From assembly GCF_900184035.1 (NCBI RefSeq), contig NZ_FXWP01000013.1:186001-250000 (forward strand): a DNA stretch of 64,000 bases, in the 5' to 3' direction. Below, in pieces: positions 27,674-37,306 of this stretch (its first letter is position 1; each line of letters begins with the position of its first letter). A model generated the notes under the pieces. The model saw only the letters and a list, made by a program, of their open reading frames with translations, was not told the origin of the DNA and did no database searches. The position numbers were made by a program, and so were the translations under genes. The stretch is from Kosakonia pseudosacchari (GTDB taxonomy: Bacteria > Pseudomonadota > Gammaproteobacteria > Enterobacterales > Enterobacteriaceae).

Positions 27674-28468
27674 GTGTCTCTCTCAACGCAAAAGCTGAGC
27701 GTCAGCTATCAACAGCGGGAAGTGATTAACGCGCTGGATTTAACCCTGCCTGGCGCGAAAGTCTCGGTGCTGATTGGCAGCAACGGCTGCGGCAAAAGTA
27801 CGCTGCTCAAAGCCATGGCGCGCTTGCTGACACCACAATCCGGCACCGTTATTCTCGATGGACTGGACATTCACGCCAGCAATACGGCGGAGATTGCCCG
27901 CAAGCTGGCCATTTTGCCGCAAACGCCTGTCGCCCCGGAGGGCATCACGGTGCGCCAGTTAGTGAGCCTGGGGCGTTTTCCTTATCAGAACTGGCTGCGC
28001 CAGTGGTCGCAAGAGGATGAGCAGCAGGTGAATGCGGCGCTGCGCCTGACGGGAACCGACGCGTTGCAGCATCGCCCGGTGGATGCGTTATCCGGCGGAC
28101 AGCGCCAGCGCGTGTGGATTGCCATGACGCTGGCGCAGGCCACTGACACCCTCTTGCTGGACGAACCGACCACCTATCTCGATCTGGCGCACCAGATTGA
28201 GATCCTCGAACTGTTGCGTCAGCTCAACCGGCAGCAGGGCAAAACCATTGTGATGGTGCTGCACGATCTTAACCTCGCCTGCCGTTATGCCGATCATCTG
28301 GTCGCTGTGCATGACGGGCGCGTTTATGCCGAAGGCGCGCCGCAACAGATAATGAGCGAAACGCTGGTCAGCGACGTGTTTAATCTGCGCTGTCGCATCA
28401 TCGACGATCCCTTTTTCCATACGCCGTTATGCATTCCATTTCCCGGAGCGTCAGATGCTGACGGTTGA
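27674..28468 (+). CDS. Siderophore ABC importer ATPase (FecE/FepC type)
   Basis: 264 residues starting at GTG 27674, with GGGGAAAA before it; nearby ATGs are out of frame. Walker A IGSNGCGKSTLLKAM near residue 33, signature LSGGQRQRVWIAMTLAQ near 138, Walker B LLLDEPTTYLDLAHQ near 158 and switch His VLHDLNLACRYAD near 197. Drives the two permeases. Overlaps the reductase gene by 14 bases. Confidence 0.92.
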   Translation: MSLSTQKLSVSYQQREVINALDLTLPGAKVSVLIGSNGCGKSTLLKAMARLLTPQSGTVILDGLDIHASNTAEIARKLAILPQTPVAPEGITVRQLVSLGRFPYQNWLRQWSQEDEQQVNAALRLTGTDALQHRPVDALSGGQRQRVWIAMTLAQATDTLLLDEPTTYLDLAHQIEILELLRQLNRQQGKTIVMVLHDLNLACRYADHLVAVHDGRVYAEGAPQQIMSETLVSDVFNLRCRIIDDPFFHTPLCIPFPGASDADG

Positions 28469-29201
28469 AGAGCATTCGTATCTGCAACGCGTTTTTCGCC
28501 TGTGTTCGCGATCACAAGCCGATGCGCGCAGCATACCGGCCAACGCGCTGCTGGATGCACAAACCTGTCGCGAGCTGTTAGTGCGGGTGATGCCGCTGAC
28601 TGGCGCGCCGGATCTGGCGATTGCCGCGTCGCTGCTCGCCAAACGGCTGGCCTTTCTGGCGACCGGGAATGTGCTGTACGCGATGAGCGTGTTTGATAAA
28701 GGCTTGCCGTTATCCCTGCACGACAGCCGGCTGGAGTATGCGCATGACAACGGGCTGTGGAGCTCGTCGCTGCCGGTGGATGTCACGGTAACGCATTACC
28801 TTCCCGGCCAGCGCGACGCGTGGCGCGAAACGGTGGTTGGCGCGCTGTTTCGCGATTATTTAGCGCCGTTGTGGCAGAGCCTGGCGCGGGTCAGCGGTTT
28901 GCCGGAAGCGATTCTCTGGGAAAACACCGCCGTGCGCGTTTACTCGCTCTACCAGGGGCGAATGGAGGGGCTGAATGCGCCGCAAGCGCAGCGCCAGCAG
29001 GCGGATTTCGCCTGGCTGCTGGACGCCGCCGCGCCCGATCTATTTGCCGCGCCCTGGAATCCGCTGAAGCGCTTTCGCCGGCCTGCGCAAAAGAACGCGG
29101 CGGGTAAGATGGTGCGTTTTCGCCGCACCTGCTGTTTTTATTACAAAGCCTCAACGCCGGTGGAGTATTGCCACAACTGCCCGCTGTGCCGGGAGAAATA
29201 A
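28455..29201 (+). CDS. Siderophore-iron reductase, FhuF family
   Basis: 248 residues. The C-terminus carries the 2Fe-2S cysteine cluster of FhuF: FRRTCCFYYKASTPVEYC then HNCPLC, i.e. CC-x11-C-x2-C-x2-C, one residue longer than the CC-x10-C-x2-C spacing I recall for E. coli FhuF. Upstream WENTAVRVYSLYQG and the FhuF-like YHDSRLEYAHDN region also fit. It should release iron from the imported hydroxamate siderophore in the cytoplasm. Last gene of the operon; ATG 28455 lies within the ATPase gene. Confidence 0.85.
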   Translation: MLTVEEHSYLQRVFRLCSRSQADARSIPANALLDAQTCRELLVRVMPLTGAPDLAIAASLLAKRLAFLATGNVLYAMSVFDKGLPLSLHDSRLEYAHDNGLWSSSLPVDVTVTHYLPGQRDAWRETVVGALFRDYLAPLWQSLARVSGLPEAILWENTAVRVYSLYQGRMEGLNAPQAQRQQADFAWLLDAAAPDLFAAPWNPLKRFRRPAQKNAAGKMVRFRRTCCFYYKASTPVEYCHNCPLCREK

Positions 29202-29263
29202 ATGACAGCGAGCGCGGCGGTGATTAAGGTAATGTCACCCTGCAAAATAACAACGGTCACGCC

Positions 29264-30025
29264 GTGAAACAGACATTCGCCCTCGATTTTTCCCACCGCG
29301 CGGTGATCCCCTACGCCCATGATTACCGGCACGGGGAGCATGAGCACTGGCATACCCATCCATGCGATCAACTGATTCACACCTTAAGCGGGGTGATCCG
29401 CGTGGAAACGCAGCAGGGTATATGGATTGTGCCGCCTGGCCGTGGCGTGTGGATACCCGCGCAGGTGTCTCACGCGCTGCGAATTGACGGCGAAGTGCAG
29501 GCGCGCGGGGTGTTTGTCGAACCGCTGGCGCGGGCGGATTTACCGGTGGTTTGCCAGGTGGTGCGCGTCAGCGATTTGCTGCGGGCGTTGATTCTGAATG
29601 CGCTGGAATTGCCCCAGGCGTATCAGGCAGGCAGCCGCGCGGAGCGCATTTACGAACTGATCCTGGATGAAATCCGCCTGATGAATACGCTGCCGTTTTG
29701 CCTGCCGGAACCCACTTCCGCCCGGTTAAAGCAGCTTTGTGACGCGGTGCGACGCGATCCGGCGGGTGAGTGGACGCTGGAAAACGCCGCCCGCCAGGTC
29801 AGCATGAGCGGGCGAACGTTGTCGCGCCATTTCTACCAGCAAACCGGGTTACAGTTCAGCGAATGGTTACGCCGGGCGCGTTTGCTGGCGGCGTTAACCC
29901 GGCTGGCGCAGGGTGAGCCGGTCACGCAGGTGGCGCTGGAGTGCGGTTATGCCAACCCCAGCGCATTCAGCGCCATGTTTCGCCGGGTGATGGGCGTGCC
30001 GCCCGGCGATTACTTCACCTCGTAA
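29264..30025 (+). CDS. AraC-family regulator with cupin sensor domain
   Basis: 253 residues from GTG 29264. N-terminal cupin domain (HEHWHTHPCDQLIHTLSGVI, VPPGRGVWIPAQVSHAL) to about residue 130, then two helix-turn-helix units (WTLENAARQVSMSGRTLSRHF and VTQVALECGYANPSAFSAMF) ending VPPGDYFTS. It is 62 bases after the FhuF-type gene and may read through from the iron operon. Its target could be the siderophore genes or the divergently reading leuA; the ligand is unknown. Its end overlaps the convergent leuA by 11 bases. Confidence 0.85.
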   Translation: MKQTFALDFSHRAVIPYAHDYRHGEHEHWHTHPCDQLIHTLSGVIRVETQQGIWIVPPGRGVWIPAQVSHALRIDGEVQARGVFVEPLARADLPVVCQVVRVSDLLRALILNALELPQAYQAGSRAERIYELILDEIRLMNTLPFCLPEPTSARLKQLCDAVRRDPAGEWTLENAARQVSMSGRTLSRHFYQQTGLQFSEWLRRARLLAALTRLAQGEPVTQVALECGYANPSAFSAMFRRVMGVPPGDYFTS

Positions 30026-31685
30026 TGAAGGGCTGTGCGGCATTCAGCACCGCCTGCAACGATGCGCGAGTGATGTCGCTATCAATGCTCACCCCCCAGG
30101 CACGTTCGCCGTTTGTATTCTCACAGCAGACATACGCCACCGAGCGGCTGTCGCTGTGCTTGCCAAGCGTATGTTCGTGGTAGCTCTCAATGTTGATCTC
30201 CACCTGCAAGCTGCGGCACAGGGCGGTGATGGCGGCGGAAAGAAAGCCGTTGCCGCTGGCGTCCAGTTTCAATTTTTTATCGAGGCACACGATCTCCGCC
30301 TGTAAGGTGGTGCGCTGCCCCGGCTGGTTAGTGCAGACATACTCAATCAGTTGCAGCGGCGGGCGCTCCACCAGCCCGTAGTGCTGACGAAACAGATTCC
30401 AGATTTCCATTTGCGACATCTCTTTGCCGTTCGCATCTGCCGCCTCCTGCACATGCTGGCTGAACTCCTGTTGAAGTTTGCGCGGCAAATTCAGGCCGTG
30501 GTTCTGCTCCAGCAGCCACGCTGCACCGCTCTTACCGGACTGGCTATTGACGCGGATCACCGCTTCATAACTACAGCCAATGTCTGCCGGATCAAGCGGC
30601 AAATAAGGCACTTCCCAGAACGCGGTCGAGCTGTTTTGCCGCGCGGCAAAGCCTTTTTTAATCGCATCCTGATGCGAACCGGAAAAGGCCGTGAACACCA
30701 GTTCCCCGGCGTAGGGATGACGCGGCGCCACCGGCAACTGGTTGCACTCTTCAACGATCTCCACCACCTTTTTCATCTGGCTGAAATCAAGCCCCGGCGC
30801 GATGCCCTGGGTATAGAGATTCAGTGCCAGCGTCACCAGGTCGGCATTACCGGTGCGCTCGCCGTTGCCAAACAGGCAACCTTCCACGCGCTCCGCACCC
30901 GCCAGCAGCGCCAGTTCGGCGCTGGCAATCCCGGTGCCGCGATCGTTATGGGTATGCACACTGATGCACACCTGTTCGCGACGCGAGAAGTGGCGGCAAA
31001 AGTGCTCAATCTGGTCGGCATACACATTCGGCATGCTCACTTCCACCGTGGCGGGCAGGTTGATGATCATCGGCCGGTTTGCGCATGGCTCCCAGACATC
31101 GGCCACCGCTTCGCAAATTGCCAGCGCAAACTCCGCTTCGGTAAAACAGAAGGTTTCTGGTGAGTACTGGAAAACCCACGCGGTTTCTGGCGCGTTTTCA
31201 CAAAGGCCGCGAATTTGCCGCGCGGCGTTGACCGCCAGCGCGACGATCTCCTCGCGGCTCTGGCGAAAAACCTGCTCGCGAAACACCGGCGCGGTGGCGT
31301 TATACAGATGCACGGTGGCGCGTTTCGCGCCCTGCAGCGCAGCAAAGGTGCGGGTAATCAACTCTTCCCGCGCCTGGGTTAATACCTGAATGGTCACATC
31401 GTCCGGAATCCGTTGTTCCTCAATCAACTGGCGCACGAAATTGAAATCCGTTTGCGAGGCGGACGGAAACGCCACTTCAATCTCTTTAAAGCCGCAGTCG
31501 AGCAGCAGTTGCCAGAATTTCAGCTTACGCGTGGCGTCCATTGGCTCAGCGAGCGCCTGATTGCCGTCGCGCAGATCGGTGGAGAGCCAGCGCGGCGCAT
31601 GGGTCAGCGCGTTATCCGGCCAGTGGCGATCACGCAGCGCTAAGGGTTTGTGGCGTTGATATTTTTCAGCAGGGGTCGTTAACAT
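30015..31685 (-). CDS. leuA: 2-Isopropylmalate synthase, LeuA2 (actinobacterial/Bordetella-like) type
   Basis: Condenses acetyl-CoA and 2-oxoisovalerate, the first committed step of leucine synthesis. 556 residues from ATG 31685 (GGAG nine bases upstream); a longer form from 31778 is unlikely. HMGL-like catalytic part: WLSTDLRDGNQALAEPM near residue 40, FPSASQTDFNFVRQLI, SVHTHNDRGTGIASAELA near 240, GCLFGNGERTGNADLVTLAL near 265. The C-terminal LeuA dimer/leucine-binding domain follows (residues 430-556). This subtype differs from the E. coli leuA of the leuABCD operon (523 residues), so this is likely a second, stand-alone copy. Confidence 0.88.
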   Translation of the reverse strand: MLTTPAEKYQRHKPLALRDRHWPDNALTHAPRWLSTDLRDGNQALAEPMDATRKLKFWQLLLDCGFKEIEVAFPSASQTDFNFVRQLIEEQRIPDDVTIQVLTQAREELITRTFAALQGAKRATVHLYNATAPVFREQVFRQSREEIVALAVNAARQIRGLCENAPETAWVFQYSPETFCFTEAEFALAICEAVADVWEPCANRPMIINLPATVEVSMPNVYADQIEHFCRHFSRREQVCISVHTHNDRGTGIASAELALLAGAERVEGCLFGNGERTGNADLVTLALNLYTQGIAPGLDFSQMKKVVEIVEECNQLPVAPRHPYAGELVFTAFSGSHQDAIKKGFAARQNSSTAFWEVPYLPLDPADIGCSYEAVIRVNSQSGKSGAAWLLEQNHGLNLPRKLQQEFSQHVQEAADANGKEMSQMEIWNLFRQHYGLVERPPLQLIEYVCTNQPGQRTTLQAEIVCLDKKLKLDASGNGFLSAAITALCRSLQVEINIESYHEHTLGKHSDSRSVAYVCCENTNGERAWGVSIDSDITRASLQAVLNAAQPFITR

Positions 31686-31698
31686 TTTTCGGGTCTCC

Positions 31699-31735
31699 GC
31701 AGGGTGTGGTTTCAGTTTCCACGCCGCGACCCTGC
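31699..31735 (-). promoter_or_regulatory. Leader hairpin upstream of leuA2
   Basis: GCAGGGT and ACCCTGC form a 7-base stem enclosing an inner GTGG/CCAC stem, just upstream of the ribosome site of leuA2 in its 5' leader. It could influence expression, but no leader peptide rich in Leu codons was found. Confidence 0.35.
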
Positions 31736-31868
31736 GTCGCCCCCGCGCAACGGACAAGGTATTGCGTAAAAGTGACAACCTGATCGAAAAGCCGTGCGGC
31801 AGTAAGAATCCGGATGAAAAACGCCTTACGCGCGACAGGGTTTCTATACTTGGCTGCGGAGGTAAGAG

Positions 31869-32066
31869 ATGAAAAAAATGTTGTATTCATTATTCGCAAG
31901 CCCGGACAGACTGTTGCAGGTGATGAGCCACAGTGAAATTCAGGACGCTATTGAAGATGGCGAACGTATTGTGGTTGATGCCGATGGCAACACTTCGGTG
32001 AATATCCATTGCCAGCGCGTGCAGGAAGATTTCAAACGCCACGTCGACGCGTTAAAGAGGGCCTGA
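31869..32066 (+). CDS. Small protein of unknown function
   Basis: 65 residues, no signal peptide or membrane segment. GGAGG sits seven bases before ATG. The sequence has two short helices separated by VVDADGNTSVNIHCQRVQ, which looks like a short folded domain. The next gene starts one base after its stop codon, so they form a pair. No family recognised. Confidence 0.65.
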   Translation: MKKMLYSLFASPDRLLQVMSHSEIQDAIEDGERIVVDADGNTSVNIHCQRVQEDFKRHVDALKRA

Positions 32067-32067
32067 C

Positions 32068-32838
32068 ATGGGAACGGCAATCTTTATGGTGTTGATGGTC
32101 TGCGGCTACTGGTACACCTCGCACGATCTCTCCACCCGTTTTAAATTCAAACGCAGCTTCGGCTGGGATGTCTACTTCCTCGTGGCGCTGTATGGCTGCG
32201 TTTTTGTATTACAGGGGATTCTGGCGACCGGGTTACTGTGGCTGTGCCTGTTGATCACCTCTGCGGTGATGAACGCCTGGCCTGCGGTGTTTGGCCCGGA
32301 GCAACACCACCTGCACATGAGTTTTATGAACTGGAGTTTTTTAGGCATCCAGGCACCGGTGGTGATTATGCTCGCGTTTGCGGTGCTGTTTTGCCTGTGG
32401 CGCTCAAACTGGTCCGGCAGCGCCAGGCTCGACAGCAACGGCCGCCGCGAACTGTATAAACACCTTTCGCGCGCCAACGGCGTGGAAGGGCTGATTTATC
32501 AGTGTATGGAAAAGGGCGATCTGGCGTGGATCACGCTCAAATCGCAACGCATCTACATTGGCATGATCCATACCGCCACCTTTGATAGCGGCGACGCCAA
32601 TAACATTGTGCTGATCCCGATGCTCAGCGGCTATCGCGATGAAAGTACCCTCGATCTGCATGTCGAACACAACTACAGCGCGTGGTATGACGCACACAAT
32701 ATTGATCTCGCTTCACAACCCCGCTCGGCGCTCGATTTCCGCAAAGTGCTGCTGCTCTCGCAGGTGGAAAGTTTGTCGCTGTTCGACCCGGCACAGGTGA
32801 TGGCGATGGGGATCAATCGCGTGCCTCCTCAGGATTAA
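32068..32838 (+). CDS. Membrane protein of unknown function
   Basis: 256 residues. Three hydrophobic segments occupy residues 1-20, 32-68 and 85-112 (MGTAIFMVLMVCGYWY, YFLVALYGCVFVLQGILATG, APVVIMLAFAVLFCLW); the remaining 140 residues are a soluble, probably cytoplasmic domain (WITLKSQRIYIGMIHTATF, LIPMLSGYRDESTLDLHV). The soluble part resembles a small beta domain. It starts one base after the 65-residue gene. No family recognised; not evidently linked to the secretion locus downstream. Confidence 0.7.
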   Translation: MGTAIFMVLMVCGYWYTSHDLSTRFKFKRSFGWDVYFLVALYGCVFVLQGILATGLLWLCLLITSAVMNAWPAVFGPEQHHLHMSFMNWSFLGIQAPVVIMLAFAVLFCLWRSNWSGSARLDSNGRRELYKHLSRANGVEGLIYQCMEKGDLAWITLKSQRIYIGMIHTATFDSGDANNIVLIPMLSGYRDESTLDLHVEHNYSAWYDAHNIDLASQPRSALDFRKVLLLSQVESLSLFDPAQVMAMGINRVPPQD

Positions 32839-32941
32839 CCACGCAGACTGGCCGGGTCAGCGCGCTGCACCCGGCAGAATATCCTGCTAATCAATCCCTT
32901 ATTTTCATTTGTGAAAATATGCAACGAGATGTATCCGAAAT

Positions 32942-32955
32942 GATAAAGATTTATC
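32942..32955. promoter_or_regulatory. Palindrome in the tpsA upstream region
   Basis: GATAAAGATTTATC (6-base arms) lies in the 276-base gap before the secreted-protein gene. The gap is AT-rich near 32890-33000 and probably holds the tpsBA promoter. The binding protein is unknown; only a partial resemblance to Fur half-sites is seen. Confidence 0.3.
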
Positions 32956-33114
32956 TTAAGGTGACGATAACCCTATTGTTACGGCGCATTTACATAATTC
33001 TGCGATAGCGACAGCTCAGACATGTTGATCTGCAAGGGATGTAACGTTGCTTTGCAAACAGCAACTTGCGAGTAAACACCCCATTACTTTCTTGCTATCA
33101 CAGGAATGATGCTC

Positions 33115-36100
33115 ATGACATCATCGTTTTGCTTATCTTCAGTTCAGCACCAGGGCCGTAATACGCCACCGGTTTTTACAAAACGTGTTATCGCGTTGTT
33201 TGTCAGTGCACTTTGCGCCGCACCGGCGCTGGCGGGCGAGTTGCCCACTGGCGCGAACGTCGCGGCGGGGCAGGTTTCCATTGGGCAAAATGGTTCCGCC
33301 GTCACGGTGAACCAGCACTCCAATACCGCGATTGTTAACTGGAACAGTTTCTCCGTCGGCAAGGGCAATTCGGTCGACTTCGTGCAGCCGAGCAGCTCCT
33401 CCGCCATTCTTAACCGCGTCACTGGCGCAACAAAATCCACCATTGCCGGCTCGATAACCGCCAATGGTCAGGTTTACCTGGTGAACCCGAACGGCATCGC
33501 CATTACGCCGGGCGGCACAGTAAAAACCGGCGGCGGCTTTGTTGCCTCGACGCTGGATATCAAAGATGAAGACTTCCTCAAAGGGAAGCGCGTCTTTACC
33601 GGCAACGGTTCATCGGCTGAAGTGAGCAACGCAGGCGTGATAAGCGTCGGGCGCGGCGGTTATGCGGCATTGATTGGCGGCAGCGTCAAAAACGACGGCT
33701 TGATTAATGTCCCGGTCGGCAAAGTGGGGCTGGGGGCGGGGGAATCTGCCACGCTGGATCTCTCCGGCGACGGCTTCTTGCAGGTTGCTGTACCGGGCAA
33801 TTCCGGCGTGAAAGAGGCGCTGATCCAAAACAGCGGTACTGTGTCGGCCCAGGGCGGTTCGGTGGTGATGACGGCAGCCTCGGCGCGCAATGCGGCGCGT
33901 AATGCCATCAACCTGAGCGGCGTGGTGGAAGCCGACAGCGTCAGCGGTCAGAACGGCGCCATCGTGATTGGCGGCGGCGAAGGCGGCAATGTGGCGCTTT
34001 CCGGCACGCTGAGCGCGAAATCAAGCGACGGCGCGGGCGGAAAAATCACCGTTACCGGCGATAACATTACGCTGGCGGGCGCGAAAATCGACGCTTCCGG
34101 CAAAACCGGCGGCGGTAACATTAACATTGGCGGCGAGCGCCAGGGCAAAGGCAGCACGCAACGCGCAACGAATACACACATCGACAGCGCCAGCCGGATC
34201 ACGGCAGATGCCACAAGCCAGGGCAATGGCGGCGATGTGGTGGTGTGGTCGGATAACCAGACGACGTTCAGCGGTAAAATCAGCGCACGCGGCGCGGGCA
34301 CCGGCAAAGGCGGTGAAGCGGAAGTCTCCGGTAAAGCCAAACTGGCCTATACCGGTAGCACCGATCTCTCTGCGCAAAGCGGTAAATTCGGCAACCTGCT
34401 GCTCGACCCGCATAACGTGGTGATCTCCACGGCGGCTGACAGCAGCACCGGCTTTAGCGCCAGCGCGGACGACAGCATTATTAACGTGACCACGTTACAA
34501 AACGCGCTCTCTACCGCCAACGTCACGGTCTCCACCGGCTCAACCGGCAGCCAGAATGGCGACATCACGCTTGCCACCAACCTTGGCTGGACGACCGATA
34601 CCACCCTAACGCTGGCGGCGGCAGGCAATATCATTCTCAACGGTAATATCTCGGCCACCGGCGCGAACGCGGGCCTGGCACTGAACTATGGCATCGGCAA
34701 AGATTACACGCTGCTCTCCGGCAAACAGATAACCATTCCTGGCGCGAATGCGTCATTAACCATTGGCGGGCAGAATTACACGTTGATCCGTACGATGGCG
34801 GATCTCGATGCCATTGACAGCACCGGGCTTGGCGGCAAATACGCGCTGGCGCAAAACATTCTTGCCATTGGTAATACATACACGTCTTCACTGGTTGGCG
34901 TCTCTTCCAGCGCGCCATTTAGTGGCATCTTCACGGGGCTTGGGCACACCATCTCTAGCCTGACCATTAACAGCGCCGATACCTATGTTGGCTTGTTCGG
35001 CTATAACACCGGCACCATCCGTAACATGGGGCTCAACTCGGCGCAGCTTACCGCCTCTTCGACATCGCCGTTCTACGCCGGGCTGCTGGCGGCCTATAAC
35101 ACCGGCACCATCGCCTATTCTACGGTGCTGGGCTCATTAACCCGTTCGTCCGACGCCACCGCGTATATGGGTGGGCTGGTGGGTAACAATGCCGGGCAGA
35201 TCTCCTACAGCCGTTCGGGCGCGTCAATTAGCGCGACGAACAGCTCTAACTGGTCTTACTGGGGCGGCCTGGTCGGGCAGAACAGCAAAAACATTACGCA
35301 AAGTTATTTCGACGGCTCCCTGAACCTCTCCGGCACCAGCGGCAACGGCTTGCAGTATGTCGGCGGGTTGACCGGCTACAACATGGCGGGCGGCACCATC
35401 AGCGCCAGTTACGCGTCCGGTAGCGTGACCGGCAGCGGGATGGGCGGCGCGATTGGCTATGTCGGCGGGCTGGTGGGGAATAACGCCGGGAGTATCACTA
35501 ACGTCTACTCCTCCGGCGCGATTAACGCCGGTTTGAACGCGCAGGCAGGCGGGCTGGCGGGCAGTAACACCGGAACGATCAGCGGCGGTATTGCCACCAA
35601 CACCATCAACGTCACCTCCACACCCAGCGCGATAGGTGGGGTAGTGGGTTCCAAAAGCGGGAGCGGAACGCAGAGCAACCTCTACTGGAATAGCGATAAC
35701 GTCGCGGCAGGCATTGGGCGCGGTGCCAATGGAACGGAAGCGATCACCGGTTTAACTACCGCGCAAATGAACAACAGCGCGAATTTTATCGGGCTGGATA
35801 ATAAAGTCTGGGCACCGGCCACCGGTTCCGCCACGCCGGCACTTTTCGGCGTGTCCGGTATTGTTGGTGTGGCGCAGACTGCTATCTATGGTACGAACCC
35901 GGTTACGACTTACTACGGCGCCGGGTTCTGGAATGCCATCAGCGGCAGCCTGACGAACGGGCTGAGAAGCACCGATAACGTGGGTAGTTATGCACTGGAC
36001 ACCACCGGTATCAGTGCGCTTAAACCTAACGGGCAGCCAGCCAGCATTGTGGGCGTGGGCGCCACGGTAACGCCAGCCACGCTGACCATCAACGTGGCTG

Positions 36101-37290
36101 ACGCCAGTAAAGTGTACGGGCAGTTCCCGGGATTGGTGAATTACACCGCGCAAGGCCTGGTTAACGGAGACACCGTCAATGGCTTGACCTATACCAGCCT
36201 GGGCTTTGCCACCACGGCTAACGTTGGCAGCTACAGCATTACGGGGAGTAACGCCAGCGGCAGTGGTTTGTCCAACTACAACATTGTCTATCACAACGGC
36301 AATCTGACCGTCACACCTGCTGCGCTGACCATCACCGCCGATAACGCCAGCAAGGTTTACGGCGGTGCGGCGAATTTAAGTGGCTACAGCATTGTGGGCT
36401 TGTTAAACGGCGATACGGTAACGAATGTCGCCCTTAACAGCGCCGGTGCCGCCATCACCGCAGGCGTGGGCAGTTATGCCATTAACGCCAGCAATGCAAG
36501 CGGTAACGGCTTGTCGAACTACACCATCAGTTACGGCGCAGGTTCGCTGAACGTGACGCCAGCGCAACTGGTGATCAACGCGGGTAACGCCAGCAAAACC
36601 TATGGCGACCTTGTCAGCCTCCGCGATTATAGCGTGCTCGGCCTGCTTAATGGCGACACGGTGACCGGTGTGGCGCTGAACAGCGCAGGTGCAGCGGCGA
36701 CGGCTAATGTTGGCAGTTACGGCATCAACGGTAGTAACGCGACCGGCAGCGGTTTGTCCAACTACGTTATTAGCTACAACGGCTCGCTGAACGTGACGCC
36801 TGCCGCGCTGACCATCACCGCGAATAGCGGCAGCAAAACGGCCGGTAACACCGTGCAACTGGGCTATAGCGCAAGCGGCCTGCTGAACAGCGATGCCATT
36901 AGCCATGTTGATGTCACTAGTGATGGCGCAGACCGTACTGCCGTTGCTGGCAGCTATGCGGTGGTTGCAGCCAACGCCAGCGGTAACGGGCTGGATAACT
37001 ACATCATCAACTATATCGACGGCACGCTTGTGGTGAACCCGCAGACTGGCACGCCGACGCCAACCCCGATACAAACACCGGTATCAACACCGTTAGCCGC
37101 CACCATTGGCAACCGTGTCTCGGCGCAGGATGTGACGCGTCAGTTGACGGGTAACACGATGCTGGTAACCCATGATGCCAGCAGCGCTGGCAGTGCGGAT
37201 AACACGGTTATCGCCACGGCCGACCCTCGCCTGGCGGGTGCGGTCTGTTCCATGGGCGCGGATTTAGCCCTTTCCTGCTCCGGCAAGTAA
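33115..37290 (+). CDS. TpsA exoprotein of a two-partner secretion system
   Basis: About 1391 residues; start taken at ATG 33115 because AGGA (33102-33105) is then nine bases upstream; ATGs at 33106 and 33109 also exist. An extended signal peptide (FTKRVIALFVSALCAAPALA) precedes the TPS domain at residues about 45-300 (NWNSFSVGKGNSVDFVQP, YLVNPNGIAITPGG). The middle has GLUG-like repeats (YVGLFGYNTGTIRNMGLN, GGLVGNNAGQISYSRSG) near residues 620-870. Four MBG-type repeats of about 80 residues (LTINVADASKVYG and similar) start near 989, 1070, 1151 and 1231, then a Pro-Thr linker. No toxin domain is visible, so it is probably an adhesin-like surface protein. Its transporter is the next gene. Confidence 0.9.
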   Translation: MTSSFCLSSVQHQGRNTPPVFTKRVIALFVSALCAAPALAGELPTGANVAAGQVSIGQNGSAVTVNQHSNTAIVNWNSFSVGKGNSVDFVQPSSSSAILNRVTGATKSTIAGSITANGQVYLVNPNGIAITPGGTVKTGGGFVASTLDIKDEDFLKGKRVFTGNGSSAEVSNAGVISVGRGGYAALIGGSVKNDGLINVPVGKVGLGAGESATLDLSGDGFLQVAVPGNSGVKEALIQNSGTVSAQGGSVVMTAASARNAARNAINLSGVVEADSVSGQNGAIVIGGGEGGNVALSGTLSAKSSDGAGGKITVTGDNITLAGAKIDASGKTGGGNINIGGERQGKGSTQRATNTHIDSASRITADATSQGNGGDVVVWSDNQTTFSGKISARGAGTGKGGEAEVSGKAKLAYTGSTDLSAQSGKFGNLLLDPHNVVISTAADSSTGFSASADDSIINVTTLQNALSTANVTVSTGSTGSQNGDITLATNLGWTTDTTLTLAAAGNIILNGNISATGANAGLALNYGIGKDYTLLSGKQITIPGANASLTIGGQNYTLIRTMADLDAIDSTGLGGKYALAQNILAIGNTYTSSLVGVSSSAPFSGIFTGLGHTISSLTINSADTYVGLFGYNTGTIRNMGLNSAQLTASSTSPFYAGLLAAYNTGTIAYSTVLGSLTRSSDATAYMGGLVGNNAGQISYSRSGASISATNSSNWSYWGGLVGQNSKNITQSYFDGSLNLSGTSGNGLQYVGGLTGYNMAGGTISASYASGSVTGSGMGGAIGYVGGLVGNNAGSITNVYSSGAINAGLNAQAGGLAGSNTGTISGGIATNTINVTSTPSAIGGVVGSKSGSGTQSNLYWNSDNVAAGIGRGANGTEAITGLTTAQMNNSANFIGLDNKVWAPATGSATPALFGVSGIVGVAQTAIYGTNPVTTYYGAGFWNAISGSLTNGLRSTDNVGSYALDTTGISALKPNGQPASIVGVGATVTPATLTINVADASKVYGQFPGLVNYTAQGLVNGDTVNGLTYTSLGFATTANVGSYSITGSNASGSGLSNYNIVYHNGNLTVTPAALTITADNASKVYGGAANLSGYSIVGLLNGDTVTNVALNSAGAAITAGVGSYAINASNASGNGLSNYTISYGAGSLNVTPAQLVINAGNASKTYGDLVSLRDYSVLGLLNGDTVTGVALNSAGAAATANVGSYGINGSNATGSGLSNYVISYNGSLNVTPAALTITANSGSKTAGNTVQLGYSASGLLNSDAISHVDVTSDGADRTAVAGSYAVVAANASGNGLDNYIINYIDGTLVVNPQTGTPTPTPIQTPVSTPLAATIGNRVSAQDVTRQLTGNTMLVTHDASSAGSADNTVIATADPRLAGAVCSMGADLALSCSGK

Positions 37291-37306
37291 AAATAAGAGA
37301 TAACTC

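Noticed and set aside
36060-37030. Regularly spaced repeats that might be taken for a CRISPR array
   Set aside because: These are coding repeats of an approximately 240-base unit inside TpsA that translate to MBG-type domains; there is no short identical repeat.
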